From Anaerolineae bacterium (GTDB lineage Bacteria; Chloroflexota; Anaerolineae; Promineifilales; Promineifilaceae), in the NCBI GenBank assembly GCA_023384415.1, contig JAHDWJ010000024.1, positions 28,844 through 92,843 on the forward strand: a DNA stretch of 64,000 bases, given 5' to 3'. Every line of letters begins with the position of its first letter. The first letter of the stretch is position 1. The translations under genes and the position numbers were made by a program. Below, piece after piece: positions 18,053 to 26,498 of this stretch. The notes under the pieces were generated by a model. It was not told the origin of the DNA and ran no database searches. It saw nothing but the letters and a program-made list of their open reading frames with translations.

Positions 18053-19459
18053 TCACTGCCAGTTGCGGCTGATACCCACAACCCTTTGGGCGTTATTCCA
18101 CACTTCACCGGCTTGATTTTCGACAGCCGTTTTTTGGCGTGCCGAAACACCTTCCAGGGCTGAGGCAATAAATGCTTCCCTGTTGGTTGCGGCAACTTCG
18201 GCTATAGTCATGTTGGCCAGCTTTTGCCCCAAGGTAGAGCGAGGACCGATTCCGCGGATGGCAATGGCCGATAGGCTGCCTGCGGCTGCGGGGGCGTTGG
18301 CAAAATCAGCCATCAATCGCTCTGTTCCACTCAGGTCCAACACCTCCGTCAAGGCCACGTGTGTTGTCCGTAATTCATGCAGCCGCAATGTCATCCCTTC
18401 CAACGGGGTGATCGCATCGGCAACGCTGTGAATGGGAGCCGTGGGGTTGGCCCCAACCACAGCATACAATTCACCGAGGGTAAACGATGTCTTAAGGACG
18501 GGGTCATACAATTCGCGGCCGCCTTCTCGTTTCAGAAAAGTAGCATAGGTCTCACCCGGCTGCACTGTAAAATGGGCTGGAATATAGACAGTTGAGCGAT
18601 CTGGCCGCCTGGCGGCTACCAGTACATTAGCCGAACTAACTCCGGCCATCTCCGCCGTTTTATCTATCAAGATATCCCCGCGAATACCGACCACGCGATC
18701 CCTCTCGCACAGGAAATAATAGTTGCCAAAAGCAGCCACATAGCGCCGATGACGGAAACAATCAATCGTTTCAATCGTGCCTTCCCCGCCCAGCACCACA
18801 TCAGCCAGAATAACCCAGGGTTCCGTTGGGCAATCGGGGCAGGCACGGGCTTGCGGTTCCCCATTGGCATTGGTAGGACAGTTGATTGTGCCTCTTGTGG
18901 AGGGTCGGGGCATGGGGTCGGAGTAACCAGAGGGTAGGCTGGTCAATAGTTTGATGGCAAAACTGTCCCGGATGCGGCTGTATTCGCACTCCGCTTCGTT
19001 ACAGCCACACCCATTGGCCTGGATGCGTTGCGGCCGCGACTGGCATTCGGCATATTTTACCGCCACATACAGCCGCTGCCCCGCCTGCCGATTCACCCGC
19101 ACATCACTGCACCAGGGGTCAAGGGCATCCCCACAAGGCGAGACGGCGTTCCCATCCAGCCCTTCACGGCACAGATTTACCGTTACCTCACTATCAATCA
19201 TAATTTCATCGCCATAAGGTCCCAGGATATAGCCGGGAGCTACGACAATTTCACAATCCTTTTGACCCAGCCGTACTTCCGCCCCACAAACCACCCCCCA
19301 CCCATGTAAAAAACGATTATGGCGGCGCAATTTATCCCGAAAATAAATTTGATCCTGGGTCAAATCATCCGGGCCAATAAGTTGACGCGGAAAAAACCGC
19401 GTCCGTTCCAACCCCACAGCCCCATTGGGCTGGCAAATAGTCAAATCATAGCTGCGCAT
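18053..19459 (-). CDS. eCIS-associated protein with shared N-terminal module and C-terminal helical domain
   Basis: A 468-residue protein. Its N-terminus has RFFPRQLIGPDDLTQDQIYF, HNRFLHGWGVVCGAEV and APGYILGPYGDEI, a module also seen in the genes at 19530, 24217 and 25280. It is rich in paired cysteines in the middle (about residues 110-220). The last 100 residues read IAIRGIGPRSTLGQKLANMT, a helix-hairpin-helix-like fold as in DUF4332. The ATG at 19459 follows TAAGGAGG. It is the last gene of the operon. No function is known; a peripheral baseplate or fibre-attachment part is my guess. Confidence 0.6.
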   Translation of the reverse strand: MRSYDLTICQPNGAVGLERTRFFPRQLIGPDDLTQDQIYFRDKLRRHNRFLHGWGVVCGAEVRLGQKDCEIVVAPGYILGPYGDEIMIDSEVTVNLCREGLDGNAVSPCGDALDPWCSDVRVNRQAGQRLYVAVKYAECQSRPQRIQANGCGCNEAECEYSRIRDSFAIKLLTSLPSGYSDPMPRPSTRGTINCPTNANGEPQARACPDCPTEPWVILADVVLGGEGTIETIDCFRHRRYVAAFGNYYFLCERDRVVGIRGDILIDKTAEMAGVSSANVLVAARRPDRSTVYIPAHFTVQPGETYATFLKREGGRELYDPVLKTSFTLGELYAVVGANPTAPIHSVADAITPLEGMTLRLHELRTTHVALTEVLDLSGTERLMADFANAPAAAGSLSAIAIRGIGPRSTLGQKLANMTIAEVAATNREAFIASALEGVSARQKTAVENQAGEVWNNAQRVVGISRNWQ

Positions 19460-19529
19460 GAATACCTCCTTAAGAGTGCTGAGCGCTGAAGACTGAGTGG
19501 CCGTCAGCAGCCAGCCGCCCAACGGCTCA

Positions 19530-21665
19530 TTATCCTTGATCTCTCATCAGTTCAAACCACCCCTGAAAGCGGCCACCTTCGTTGCCGTCACCGGATTTGG
19601 GTAACGTCGCCCCAGTGTCCTCCAGCCGATCCCAGATGTCGCGTACTCTGAATATTTCTTGCTCTTCGATTTTCCAGATGGTTTCGAGTAAGGCGACGGT
19701 CAACCGGGAACCCCGAAACTCCGCATCTAGCGTGAGTGGTGGCGTACCAGTGTCAGTGATGTTGCCGCTTTGGGCCCTTATTTGCTCAATGTAACGGGCC
19801 GGTTCAAAAAGGTCTTCCAGGTTGAAGGCGTAAACGGCGACAAAACCGGTCAGCCCCATGAAATTATCGGTGATCTCCACGAATTCGGGCCGGAGACGAC
19901 GTACAATAATTTCGCCCTGATCCAGCACTTGCCAGAGGCGTAACCATTCATTAAGGAGCTCCGGTTCCCCTAATTGCTCCTCACGCATCTCCCGATCAAA
20001 GGCGATAGCTACACGCGGTTGTTCCCGCCAGGCAGCCAACCATTCGGGATTGCTGAAAATGTTATTCGCATTGGGAGGCCAGATACCGATCACGACGGGT
20101 GGCGTGGCAGTTTCTCCTATTTCTGGGCAGACATCATCAATCCATAACTCCTGCCCACCAATGGTGAAGGCGGTCACTAACCCGTCCAGATTCAGCGTTC
20201 CCTGATTATTTGTCCCTCTGATGACGGAGACATTAACACCGCCCACCTGAAGCCCATTAATATCAGCGAAATTGGCAATGTTACGAAAATCACCATTGAT
20301 CTCGATATTGAGATTGCCGCCAAACTCGCCAAAGTGCATTGAGAGTCTTGGCCAGGTAGACGGGAAGGCAAAGGCCAGATTGACATTATTCACCTGAACA
20401 TCCTGCCCTGTACCGCCAGCTTGACCACCACTCTCAATCCGGGCAAAACCATTACTTGTAGGTGTGCCGTCGCTAAAAATGAACGGCCTGCCGGTGATGG
20501 TGACACCCGAAGTGACAAAGCTATTGCCCACCTGAATCGTTTCCCCTTCGGGCAAGTCCTCAAAATCTACACAGGTTAAGGGTGGCAGTTCCCCAGCTAC
20601 GGCTAGAGCTAAAAAGGTGACGGTAGAACCGGAGGCAATAGTTGCTTCCATGGTGTTAAGGCCCGCGGCCGCGCCCAGCGTCCACCTGGTTTCGGCCCGG
20701 CCATTGGCATCAGTGGGTGTGGTGTCAGGCACAATCGTTCCGCCGCCACCTCGCATCCGGAAGGTAACAACCTCATTTATCACTAGCTGACCATTGCCAT
20801 CTACGACTTCAACCACCAGCGGTTCGGGAAGTTCCGTGCCTGGTGTGGCTTGTTGGGCATCACCGGAGACGTAACGCAGAAGGAGTGTGCGGCAACACTG
20901 GTCTACCCGGTCGGCCAGACAAACCATGAGTTCCCAGAGCAGACTGTTACTGTAGACCGTGGTGCGGTAAGTGCAGCTATCCACTATAAGTGGATCAGCT
21001 ATGACGGCAGGCAGGGTGATCGTACCCAGGATAACACACGCCGTATCTGGCTCCAGGCAAGGGCCAGATAAGTTCTGACACGCGGCCGCACGGTGATCAA
21101 ATTCATCCGGCAGCTCACCCGTAGGGAAGATGGCCGCACATTGTTCATCGGTTATTTGCCCCGGCAGCTCCTCTGGTACGCCCGCCCGCACGAGCAAGCG
21201 ATACCGTTCACGAATGGTACTGGGAGCACACTCCTGGCGCGTATCACAGTCGCCTACCAGCACCGGAACCGGCTCAGTGGCGCATTCATGGTAGCCCAGA
21301 CACAAGGTAACGACCCCTTCACCGGGAATGGGGTCGCCGCTGGGTCGTCCCTGCTCGTCGGTGGGTTGGCGCGGGGTTTCCAGGCAATAAGGTGCCGGGA
21401 CGATGATTTCGCGCCCCAGCGGATCAATCGCTACTCCTGGCCGAAGCCAAACCGATTGCCCATTGTCAGCCACAACCAGTTCCAGGCCGCATAATACGCC
21501 ACTCCCCAGACCCAACCGATTGAGCAGCCACCGTTTGCGGTTAAAGTATGCTTGCTCCATTTGGAAGTGCATCACATCCAGGAGCTTGCCATAGAAATAA
21601 TTGTTCCGGGCTGGTGCCGTCAGTTGCCGGAGAGCTTCAATTTGTCCATGCCCATGATTTGCCAT
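19530..21665 (-). CDS. Large eCIS-associated protein with Ig-like domains, possible fibre/adhesin
   Basis: A 711-residue protein starting after AGGAGG. Residues 15-90 carry the shared module (YFYGKLLDVMHFQMEQAYF, GSGVLCGLELVV, RPGVAIDPLGREI). Around residues 270-350 is a bacterial Ig-like (Big_1) domain with DANGRAETRWTLG. A beta-rich domain beginning CVDFEDLPEGETIQVGN follows, then an Ig/SbsA-like segment PPVVIGIWPPNANNIF. Such a stack is typical of surface-exposed adhesive or fibre proteins. In an injection-system operon without recognisable fibre genes it is the best receptor-binding candidate. Confidence 0.55.
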   Translation of the reverse strand: MANHGHGQIEALRQLTAPARNNYFYGKLLDVMHFQMEQAYFNRKRWLLNRLGLGSGVLCGLELVVADNGQSVWLRPGVAIDPLGREIIVPAPYCLETPRQPTDEQGRPSGDPIPGEGVVTLCLGYHECATEPVPVLVGDCDTRQECAPSTIRERYRLLVRAGVPEELPGQITDEQCAAIFPTGELPDEFDHRAAACQNLSGPCLEPDTACVILGTITLPAVIADPLIVDSCTYRTTVYSNSLLWELMVCLADRVDQCCRTLLLRYVSGDAQQATPGTELPEPLVVEVVDGNGQLVINEVVTFRMRGGGGTIVPDTTPTDANGRAETRWTLGAAAGLNTMEATIASGSTVTFLALAVAGELPPLTCVDFEDLPEGETIQVGNSFVTSGVTITGRPFIFSDGTPTSNGFARIESGGQAGGTGQDVQVNNVNLAFAFPSTWPRLSMHFGEFGGNLNIEINGDFRNIANFADINGLQVGGVNVSVIRGTNNQGTLNLDGLVTAFTIGGQELWIDDVCPEIGETATPPVVIGIWPPNANNIFSNPEWLAAWREQPRVAIAFDREMREEQLGEPELLNEWLRLWQVLDQGEIIVRRLRPEFVEITDNFMGLTGFVAVYAFNLEDLFEPARYIEQIRAQSGNITDTGTPPLTLDAEFRGSRLTVALLETIWKIEEQEIFRVRDIWDRLEDTGATLPKSGDGNEGGRFQGWFELMRDQG

Positions 21666-21685
21666 GAGAACCTCCTATGAAAATG

Positions 21686-21735
21686 TAGGGCAATTTGGTA
21701 AATCGCCCAGACGATTTAGTAAATCGTCCTACCAA
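21686..21735. repeat. Dispersed GTAGG/CGATTT inverted repeat
   Basis: GTAGGGCAATTTGGTAAATCG and CGATTTAGTAAATCGTCCTAC are near-complementary. It matches repeats at 37963-38014 and 12306-12336. Confidence 0.55.
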
Positions 21736-21865
21736 TCTTCATTCCCCTTGGTCCGCCGCAGACCCAGGGGAAATTCCTAAAAATAAACCGGGAGCAAAGT
21801 TGTAGGTGGCAAAGTGAGTTATGCGTAACTGTACAACGCTGCTGCTTTGTAACCTGCCATTTCTG

Positions 21866-24091
21866 TTAGACAAGTTGTGTTCCCAAGCCAAGTCGGGTTC
21901 CGCTGCCAAGCGCGGCCGCGTCCGGATCCATCGGCGCGGGTAAAAAGGTGTCGTAACCCAGTTGGGTTGTCCCATTGAAGGCCAGATCAGGGGGGGGGCC
22001 AGCGATAATCGTATCAATGCCCAGGCGAGCCTGAAACCCTACCCGCATTCGGGCGTCAATTTCACACAGGTGATAAATCGTATGCGCTGGTTTTTCCCGT
22101 GCCAATACCTGACGCACCTGATCCAGCGAGGTATTGCTCCCAATCAGATCGGCGGCGTATACCTGGACGCAAAAGCGATGGGTCACATCACTGAACAGAG
22201 GCGCACCATACGCCTCATCTCGAATCAGGTGGGAGCGATCCAAGGTGGCCGTTGTGCCCACTACCGCCCCCTGAGCTTCGGCCGGAGCAAGCATTGTCTC
22301 AAAGCCTAGATGGGAAAATTCACCCAGCGTCCACAAAGCAGCCTGAGTAGCCGGTTCGCTGATATGGGCCGCAGCCCCGGCGTATTGGCTAATAAACCAG
22401 CGTAAACTTTCAACGGTGCCCCGCCGCCCATATTGATAAAACGCCTCGGCCAGGGTAGCCCTCCGTTTCGCCTCAGACCAGGTTTCGTCCAGATGGAAGG
22501 CCAGCCAACTTGCCAGCCAATTGAGCCAGGAATCGGGCACAGCGTCATCGGGCGCGGCCGCGGGGTCAAACAAAATGGGCAGAGCTTCCAGCAACATCTG
22601 CTCGTCACTCAGCAGACTCTCCAGCAGCGAGAGTACTGGGTTGAACCGGGCCATATTGACGGGATCATTCTGATGAATAGTGGGCAGATATTGCCCCCAG
22701 GTTTGGTGGTCATACGCCAGCCACATCTGTTCTAGGGTGGGTGATACCTGACTGTTGCCTTGAAAAAGAACGGCCAGCCACAAATTCCGGCCCGACTCAT
22801 GGGCCAACAACAGATCCAGGCCATCTACCGGGGCTGGTCGCCAACTGTTGCGGGGGGTGATGGGAACATTCGCGGCCGCAAGCCCGCTGTCGGTTAGCTT
22901 CGTGTTGGCGGCTGCGCTGCCATTGGTCAGGCCACAGGTCATCGGGAGGGTGGGTGGGGTATCCCCATTGCTAACCAGGGTAAAGAATTGGATGTGCCCC
23001 CCTTCTGGCAATTCTCCCAGTGTCACCTTCAGGCGATGCCAACGGGTCAGGTTAGAGCCAACGGTGAGCGGCCCGATCAAGCCAGTGCCACAAAGGGCGT
23101 AGGCCGAAGCGGGTTGTAGTTGTTGCACCTTGCCGCCACTGCCCGGGTGAATTAGCAAACGCCCCTGGCAATCAAAAGCCAATCCCGCCACGGAAGTGGG
23201 ACCCCCTTGGGCTACGCCCATAAATACACCTGCCTGATCAAAAACGAGTACGCGGCCGCTGACCGCATCAGCCACGTAAAGAAAATCGGCATCGGCGAGG
23301 ACATCCACCAGCAACCCGACCTGAGCGGGCAGTTCAGCCCAGCGGATAGTCGTTTCCTTGTCATACGTGCCATCAAGCCAGTAAACAAGTACCCGGTTAT
23401 CAGCCCGGTCTACAAGGAGCAATCGCTCTTCATTGGCAACCAAAATGGTAGTAACAGCGCCAGGTTCTTGGGGAACGACCGGTTGGTTTTGCAGGGTGAG
23501 CCAAAAATCGGCGATGACGCGGCCGCGAGCCGTAAATTTCTGTACCCGCCGGTTGCCATAATCCACCACATAGACGCGCCCAGCCTGATCCACCGCTGCG
23601 TCCCACGGCTCATTAAACTGACCTGGCTCGTCACCCGGCTTCGGCGGGGCGTAGGGATCAGCCTGCCCCCAAATGGCCCGTACCTGTTGCGTCGCCAGAT
23701 CGACCACCTGAATCCGATGGTTACCGCTGTCGGCAATATACAAAATGTCACGGGAGCCAATCGCCAGGCCGCGTGGCCCGTTGAGTTGTCCGGGGGCAGA
23801 ACCGGGACCGCGCAAACAAGGCAAGGGGTCGTTGGAACCGTCGCAGGCATCCACCCGAATGATCCGGTGTCCGGCGGGATCAGCCAGATAGAGATTACCC
23901 CACCGGTCTACGCCGATACCGGCCGGCCCTGTCAGTTGTTCCGCCGAGGCCAGCGGTGGTCCTACTGTTTCCGCCAGCCCCGGAACCGGGGCCAAATGCA
24001 ATACCCCATCCGTATTGACCAGCCCAGTTAAAGCCGCGTTACGCCATTGGTTCTGGTGATTGAGGTAAAAATAGTTGCCGTTCGTGGTCAC
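21866..24091 (-). CDS. NHL-propeller fused to tail protein I-like baseplate domain
   Basis: A 741-residue protein with GTG start (24091). Residues 40-330 are NHL repeats (LTGPAGIGVDRWGNLYLADP, LNGPRGLAIGSRDILYIADS, FNEPWDAAVDQAGRVYVVDY), a beta-propeller. Residues 470-680 resemble phage tail protein I (TIGR02242 type): YLPTIHQNDPVNMARFNPVL, LPILFDPAAAPDDAVPDSWL and AEAFYQYGRRGTVESLRWFI. Tail protein I is a wedge or fibre-connecting baseplate protein, so this links a propeller to the baseplate periphery. Confidence 0.75.
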   Translation of the reverse strand: MTTNGNYFYLNHQNQWRNAALTGLVNTDGVLHLAPVPGLAETVGPPLASAEQLTGPAGIGVDRWGNLYLADPAGHRIIRVDACDGSNDPLPCLRGPGSAPGQLNGPRGLAIGSRDILYIADSGNHRIQVVDLATQQVRAIWGQADPYAPPKPGDEPGQFNEPWDAAVDQAGRVYVVDYGNRRVQKFTARGRVIADFWLTLQNQPVVPQEPGAVTTILVANEERLLLVDRADNRVLVYWLDGTYDKETTIRWAELPAQVGLLVDVLADADFLYVADAVSGRVLVFDQAGVFMGVAQGGPTSVAGLAFDCQGRLLIHPGSGGKVQQLQPASAYALCGTGLIGPLTVGSNLTRWHRLKVTLGELPEGGHIQFFTLVSNGDTPPTLPMTCGLTNGSAAANTKLTDSGLAAANVPITPRNSWRPAPVDGLDLLLAHESGRNLWLAVLFQGNSQVSPTLEQMWLAYDHQTWGQYLPTIHQNDPVNMARFNPVLSLLESLLSDEQMLLEALPILFDPAAAPDDAVPDSWLNWLASWLAFHLDETWSEAKRRATLAEAFYQYGRRGTVESLRWFISQYAGAAAHISEPATQAALWTLGEFSHLGFETMLAPAEAQGAVVGTTATLDRSHLIRDEAYGAPLFSDVTHRFCVQVYAADLIGSNTSLDQVRQVLAREKPAHTIYHLCEIDARMRVGFQARLGIDTIIAGPPPDLAFNGTTQLGYDTFLPAPMDPDAAALGSGTRLGLGTQLV

Positions 24092-24106
24092 ATTTCACCT
24101 GTTGTT

Positions 24107-24195
24107 GAGGCAAAAAATAATGAACCGCCAAAACGCCAAGATCGCCAAGAAAAAAGCCTGATGAACTCTTTGCGTCCTTCGCGTCTTAGTGATGA
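24107..24195. repeat. Dispersed inverted repeat (cgccaagatcgccaag type)
   Basis: CCGCCAAAACGCCAAGATCGCC faces CTTTGCGTCCTTCGCGTCTT in the gap between two cluster genes. It is a diverged member of the family at 375-445 and 9833-9893. Confidence 0.4.
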
Positions 24196-24216
24196 AAATC
24201 TTCTTTTCCCTTTTGA

Positions 24217-25161
24217 TCACCCTTCTACACCCATCCAAACCACATGCCACCCCAGGTCGCCCGGTTCACTCAACTGGCTCAGGCGGGGCATGAAGGCTTT
24301 GGTTAAGACAATAGGTGGGTTGAGAATAGTGCTGCGGCCGATGAGGCCAGTGGGCAAAAGGACAATCAATTCAAAGGAAGCGGCCGTAGGGAGCGCGATT
24401 TGGGCGTATCCATCTACCACTCCCTGCTGCTCCTCATTGTCCTCAATCAAAGTGAAGTTGCGTGGCCCCATAACATGGCCCTGGTAACGTGGTGTAGTGC
24501 GAAAACCAGCCTTAGTGGTGGCTACCGTCGTCGCTACCCCAAACGGGTTTTCGGCGTCCGGCCATAAGCGCCAGGTCGTTTGCCCTGCCTGGGTGCGCCC
24601 GGCGGCCACATATGGTTGTTGTGCCGGGAGGGCATCACGTCGCTCCGCTGCTGAGACATCTTTGCGAAGTTGGCAGTTCTGCACTTGAATCGAGGCCACC
24701 ACGATGTCCAGACCAATCTGAAAATCTTCGTCGGGGTCTTGCCAGCGTACCAGCGGTTGTTCGGGCCGCCGCACGGCCCCGGATGTGCCACACACCCCAT
24801 TGCGGATTTCCGGCACAAGGTCGGCATCCTCGGCGTAGCGCAGGGTCAAATAGTAAGTGGCGGGGCCACTGCCACCGCTGGCCCCGGCGACGGCGGGGAT
24901 GGGTAGTTCTTGGGTATCGCTGAGGATGAGTTCCCGGCCGAGGCAATCCAACGCTAAGCCACCCTGCAAGCGTACCGCTTTCTCACCTTGTTTACCCGTT
25001 ACCGATAGGCCAAAGGCAATGCCCCAATTGTGCAGACTGCGGTTATGCAGCCAGCGCAACTCCCGGTGATACGTTTGCACATCAGCCAGATCATCGGCCA
25101 TCAACCGCTGACCCTCAAAGAAAGCGGGGCGTTGTAGAGCGGGAAGATTGAGAGTAGACAT
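24217..25161 (-). CDS. eCIS-associated protein with shared N-terminal module
   Basis: A 314-residue protein; ATG 25161 follows TAAGGAG. The N-terminus (PAFFEGQRLMADDLADVQTY, LHNRSLHNWGIAFGLSV, GGLALDCLGREL) is the shared module. The rest is beta-rich without a recognised domain and ends in a hydrophobic SFELIVLLPTG stretch. It lies between baseplate genes, so a structural baseplate role is likely, but no family is recognised. Confidence 0.6.
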   Translation of the reverse strand: MSTLNLPALQRPAFFEGQRLMADDLADVQTYHRELRWLHNRSLHNWGIAFGLSVTGKQGEKAVRLQGGLALDCLGRELILSDTQELPIPAVAGASGGSGPATYYLTLRYAEDADLVPEIRNGVCGTSGAVRRPEQPLVRWQDPDEDFQIGLDIVVASIQVQNCQLRKDVSAAERRDALPAQQPYVAAGRTQAGQTTWRLWPDAENPFGVATTVATTKAGFRTTPRYQGHVMGPRNFTLIEDNEEQQGVVDGYAQIALPTAASFELIVLLPTGLIGRSTILNPPIVLTKAFMPRLSQLSEPGDLGWHVVWMGVEG

Positions 25162-25279
25162 AAATGTCTCCTTAAGAGATGAGGAGTGGGTGAAAAGTGA
25201 GACGGTCACAATTCATGATTTCTTTCTCATTGACTATTGCTTTTAAGTTCTCCTGAGTTCTTAGAGTTCCCATGAGTTT

Positions 25280-26356
25280 CTACCCTGCAACTATCGCGGC
25301 CGCATTCAGCCCTGTTGTGCCGATGAAGGCAGGAAAAAAAAGCAGGAAAAAGGGAAGAGTTAGAGGGGACGGGGGGCAACCCCCGGTTGATTCCAGCCCG
25401 ACCCAATTGACGATGGCGGTTAAAACATCTTCTTGCTCGGCCATCCTTTGTAGAAACGCAAAACGCATAGGTGTATCTTGACTCAGTGTGACCCGATCCC
25501 GGGGGAAAGAAAAGGCGAAACGAATGTCCAGGATGAAGCTTTGACGTGATGCCGAACGGATGGTGACAAATGGCCCTAGCAGGCGACGCAACCCCTCGGC
25601 GGGTTGTCCCCCTTGTTGGGCCACGTCAAGTAAGTAAGGAATGGTGATGCGGGCAAAGTAGAACGGGGTCTGGTTAAAACCACCCGCCGAGGTGTCTACA
25701 GTCAAGGAAAATCTAAATTCATTGCTGTCCGGGCCGGGCAGGAGTTGTTGCTGTACCTGACCCCCGGCGATATGCGGCCGCACCAACCCCTGAGCATTGC
25801 GTCGTTCTGTAAAGTCAGGTGGGCTAATACGTGGTTCGTCGGGTTGAATAACAAACCGGGCCAGGGGTATCTCCTCACCCAGCCGGAGCGGTTCCGGCAA
25901 AGTTGTTGAGGTGGGGGTAAAGCCGACGGCATCGCCAGCAAAACGCCACCGCCACAAGGGACGTTCCTCACCGGGATTGACACCATCCAGGCAAATGACG
26001 CTGTCAGTGCGGCCGCGTTCACTATTTTCATCATAGCGAATGACCAGATCAAACAGCCAGGCATTGACCTGACTGCCCAGGGGCCTGGGGGGTGGGCCAA
26101 CCAGCAAATCACGCGCCGAAAAGATTTCGCGGCCGCGACAGTCATAAGCAATCCCCGGACTTACCTTGACCACACTGCTGTTCTGCACTGTCACCTCGAA
26201 GCCCAGGGCCACGCCCCAGGTATTGTGTAACGCCCGCACATGCAGCCCACGCATACGAGCCTCGTAAGCCACATCGTCCTGCAAATCCCGTGCGGTCAAC
26301 AACTGCCCGTCAAAATAGCGGATGCGCTGCGTACCGTTTCGTTGCTTTTGCGTCAT
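25280..26356 (-). CDS. eCIS-associated protein with shared N-terminal module
   Basis: A 358-residue protein. The ATG at 26356 is preferred because GGGAGATAGG lies just before it. RIRYFDGQLLTARDLQDDVA, HVRALHNTWGVALGFEV and SPGIAYDCRGREI form the shared module. A beta-rich core follows (VTIRSASRQSFILDIRFAFS), and the final 25 residues are strongly hydrophobic, unlike the paralogues, and could be a membrane anchor. It directly follows the second gpJ-like gene. Confidence 0.6.
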   Translation of the reverse strand: MTQKQRNGTQRIRYFDGQLLTARDLQDDVAYEARMRGLHVRALHNTWGVALGFEVTVQNSSVVKVSPGIAYDCRGREIFSARDLLVGPPPRPLGSQVNAWLFDLVIRYDENSERGRTDSVICLDGVNPGEERPLWRWRFAGDAVGFTPTSTTLPEPLRLGEEIPLARFVIQPDEPRISPPDFTERRNAQGLVRPHIAGGQVQQQLLPGPDSNEFRFSLTVDTSAGGFNQTPFYFARITIPYLLDVAQQGGQPAEGLRRLLGPFVTIRSASRQSFILDIRFAFSFPRDRVTLSQDTPMRFAFLQRMAEQEDVLTAIVNWVGLESTGGCPPSPLTLPFFLLFFPAFIGTTGLNAAAIVAG

Positions 26357-26498
26357 TGTCCTATCTCCCACAATCTGGAGAAGCCAGGCTTTAATCGGCT
26401 CAAATCGTGCTTCTACCAGAGGAAAGCCTGGCTTATCACCCGGACAAAAAATCGGTGTTAATCTATGAGATCGGTGGTCAAAAATTCTTTACCGCACT

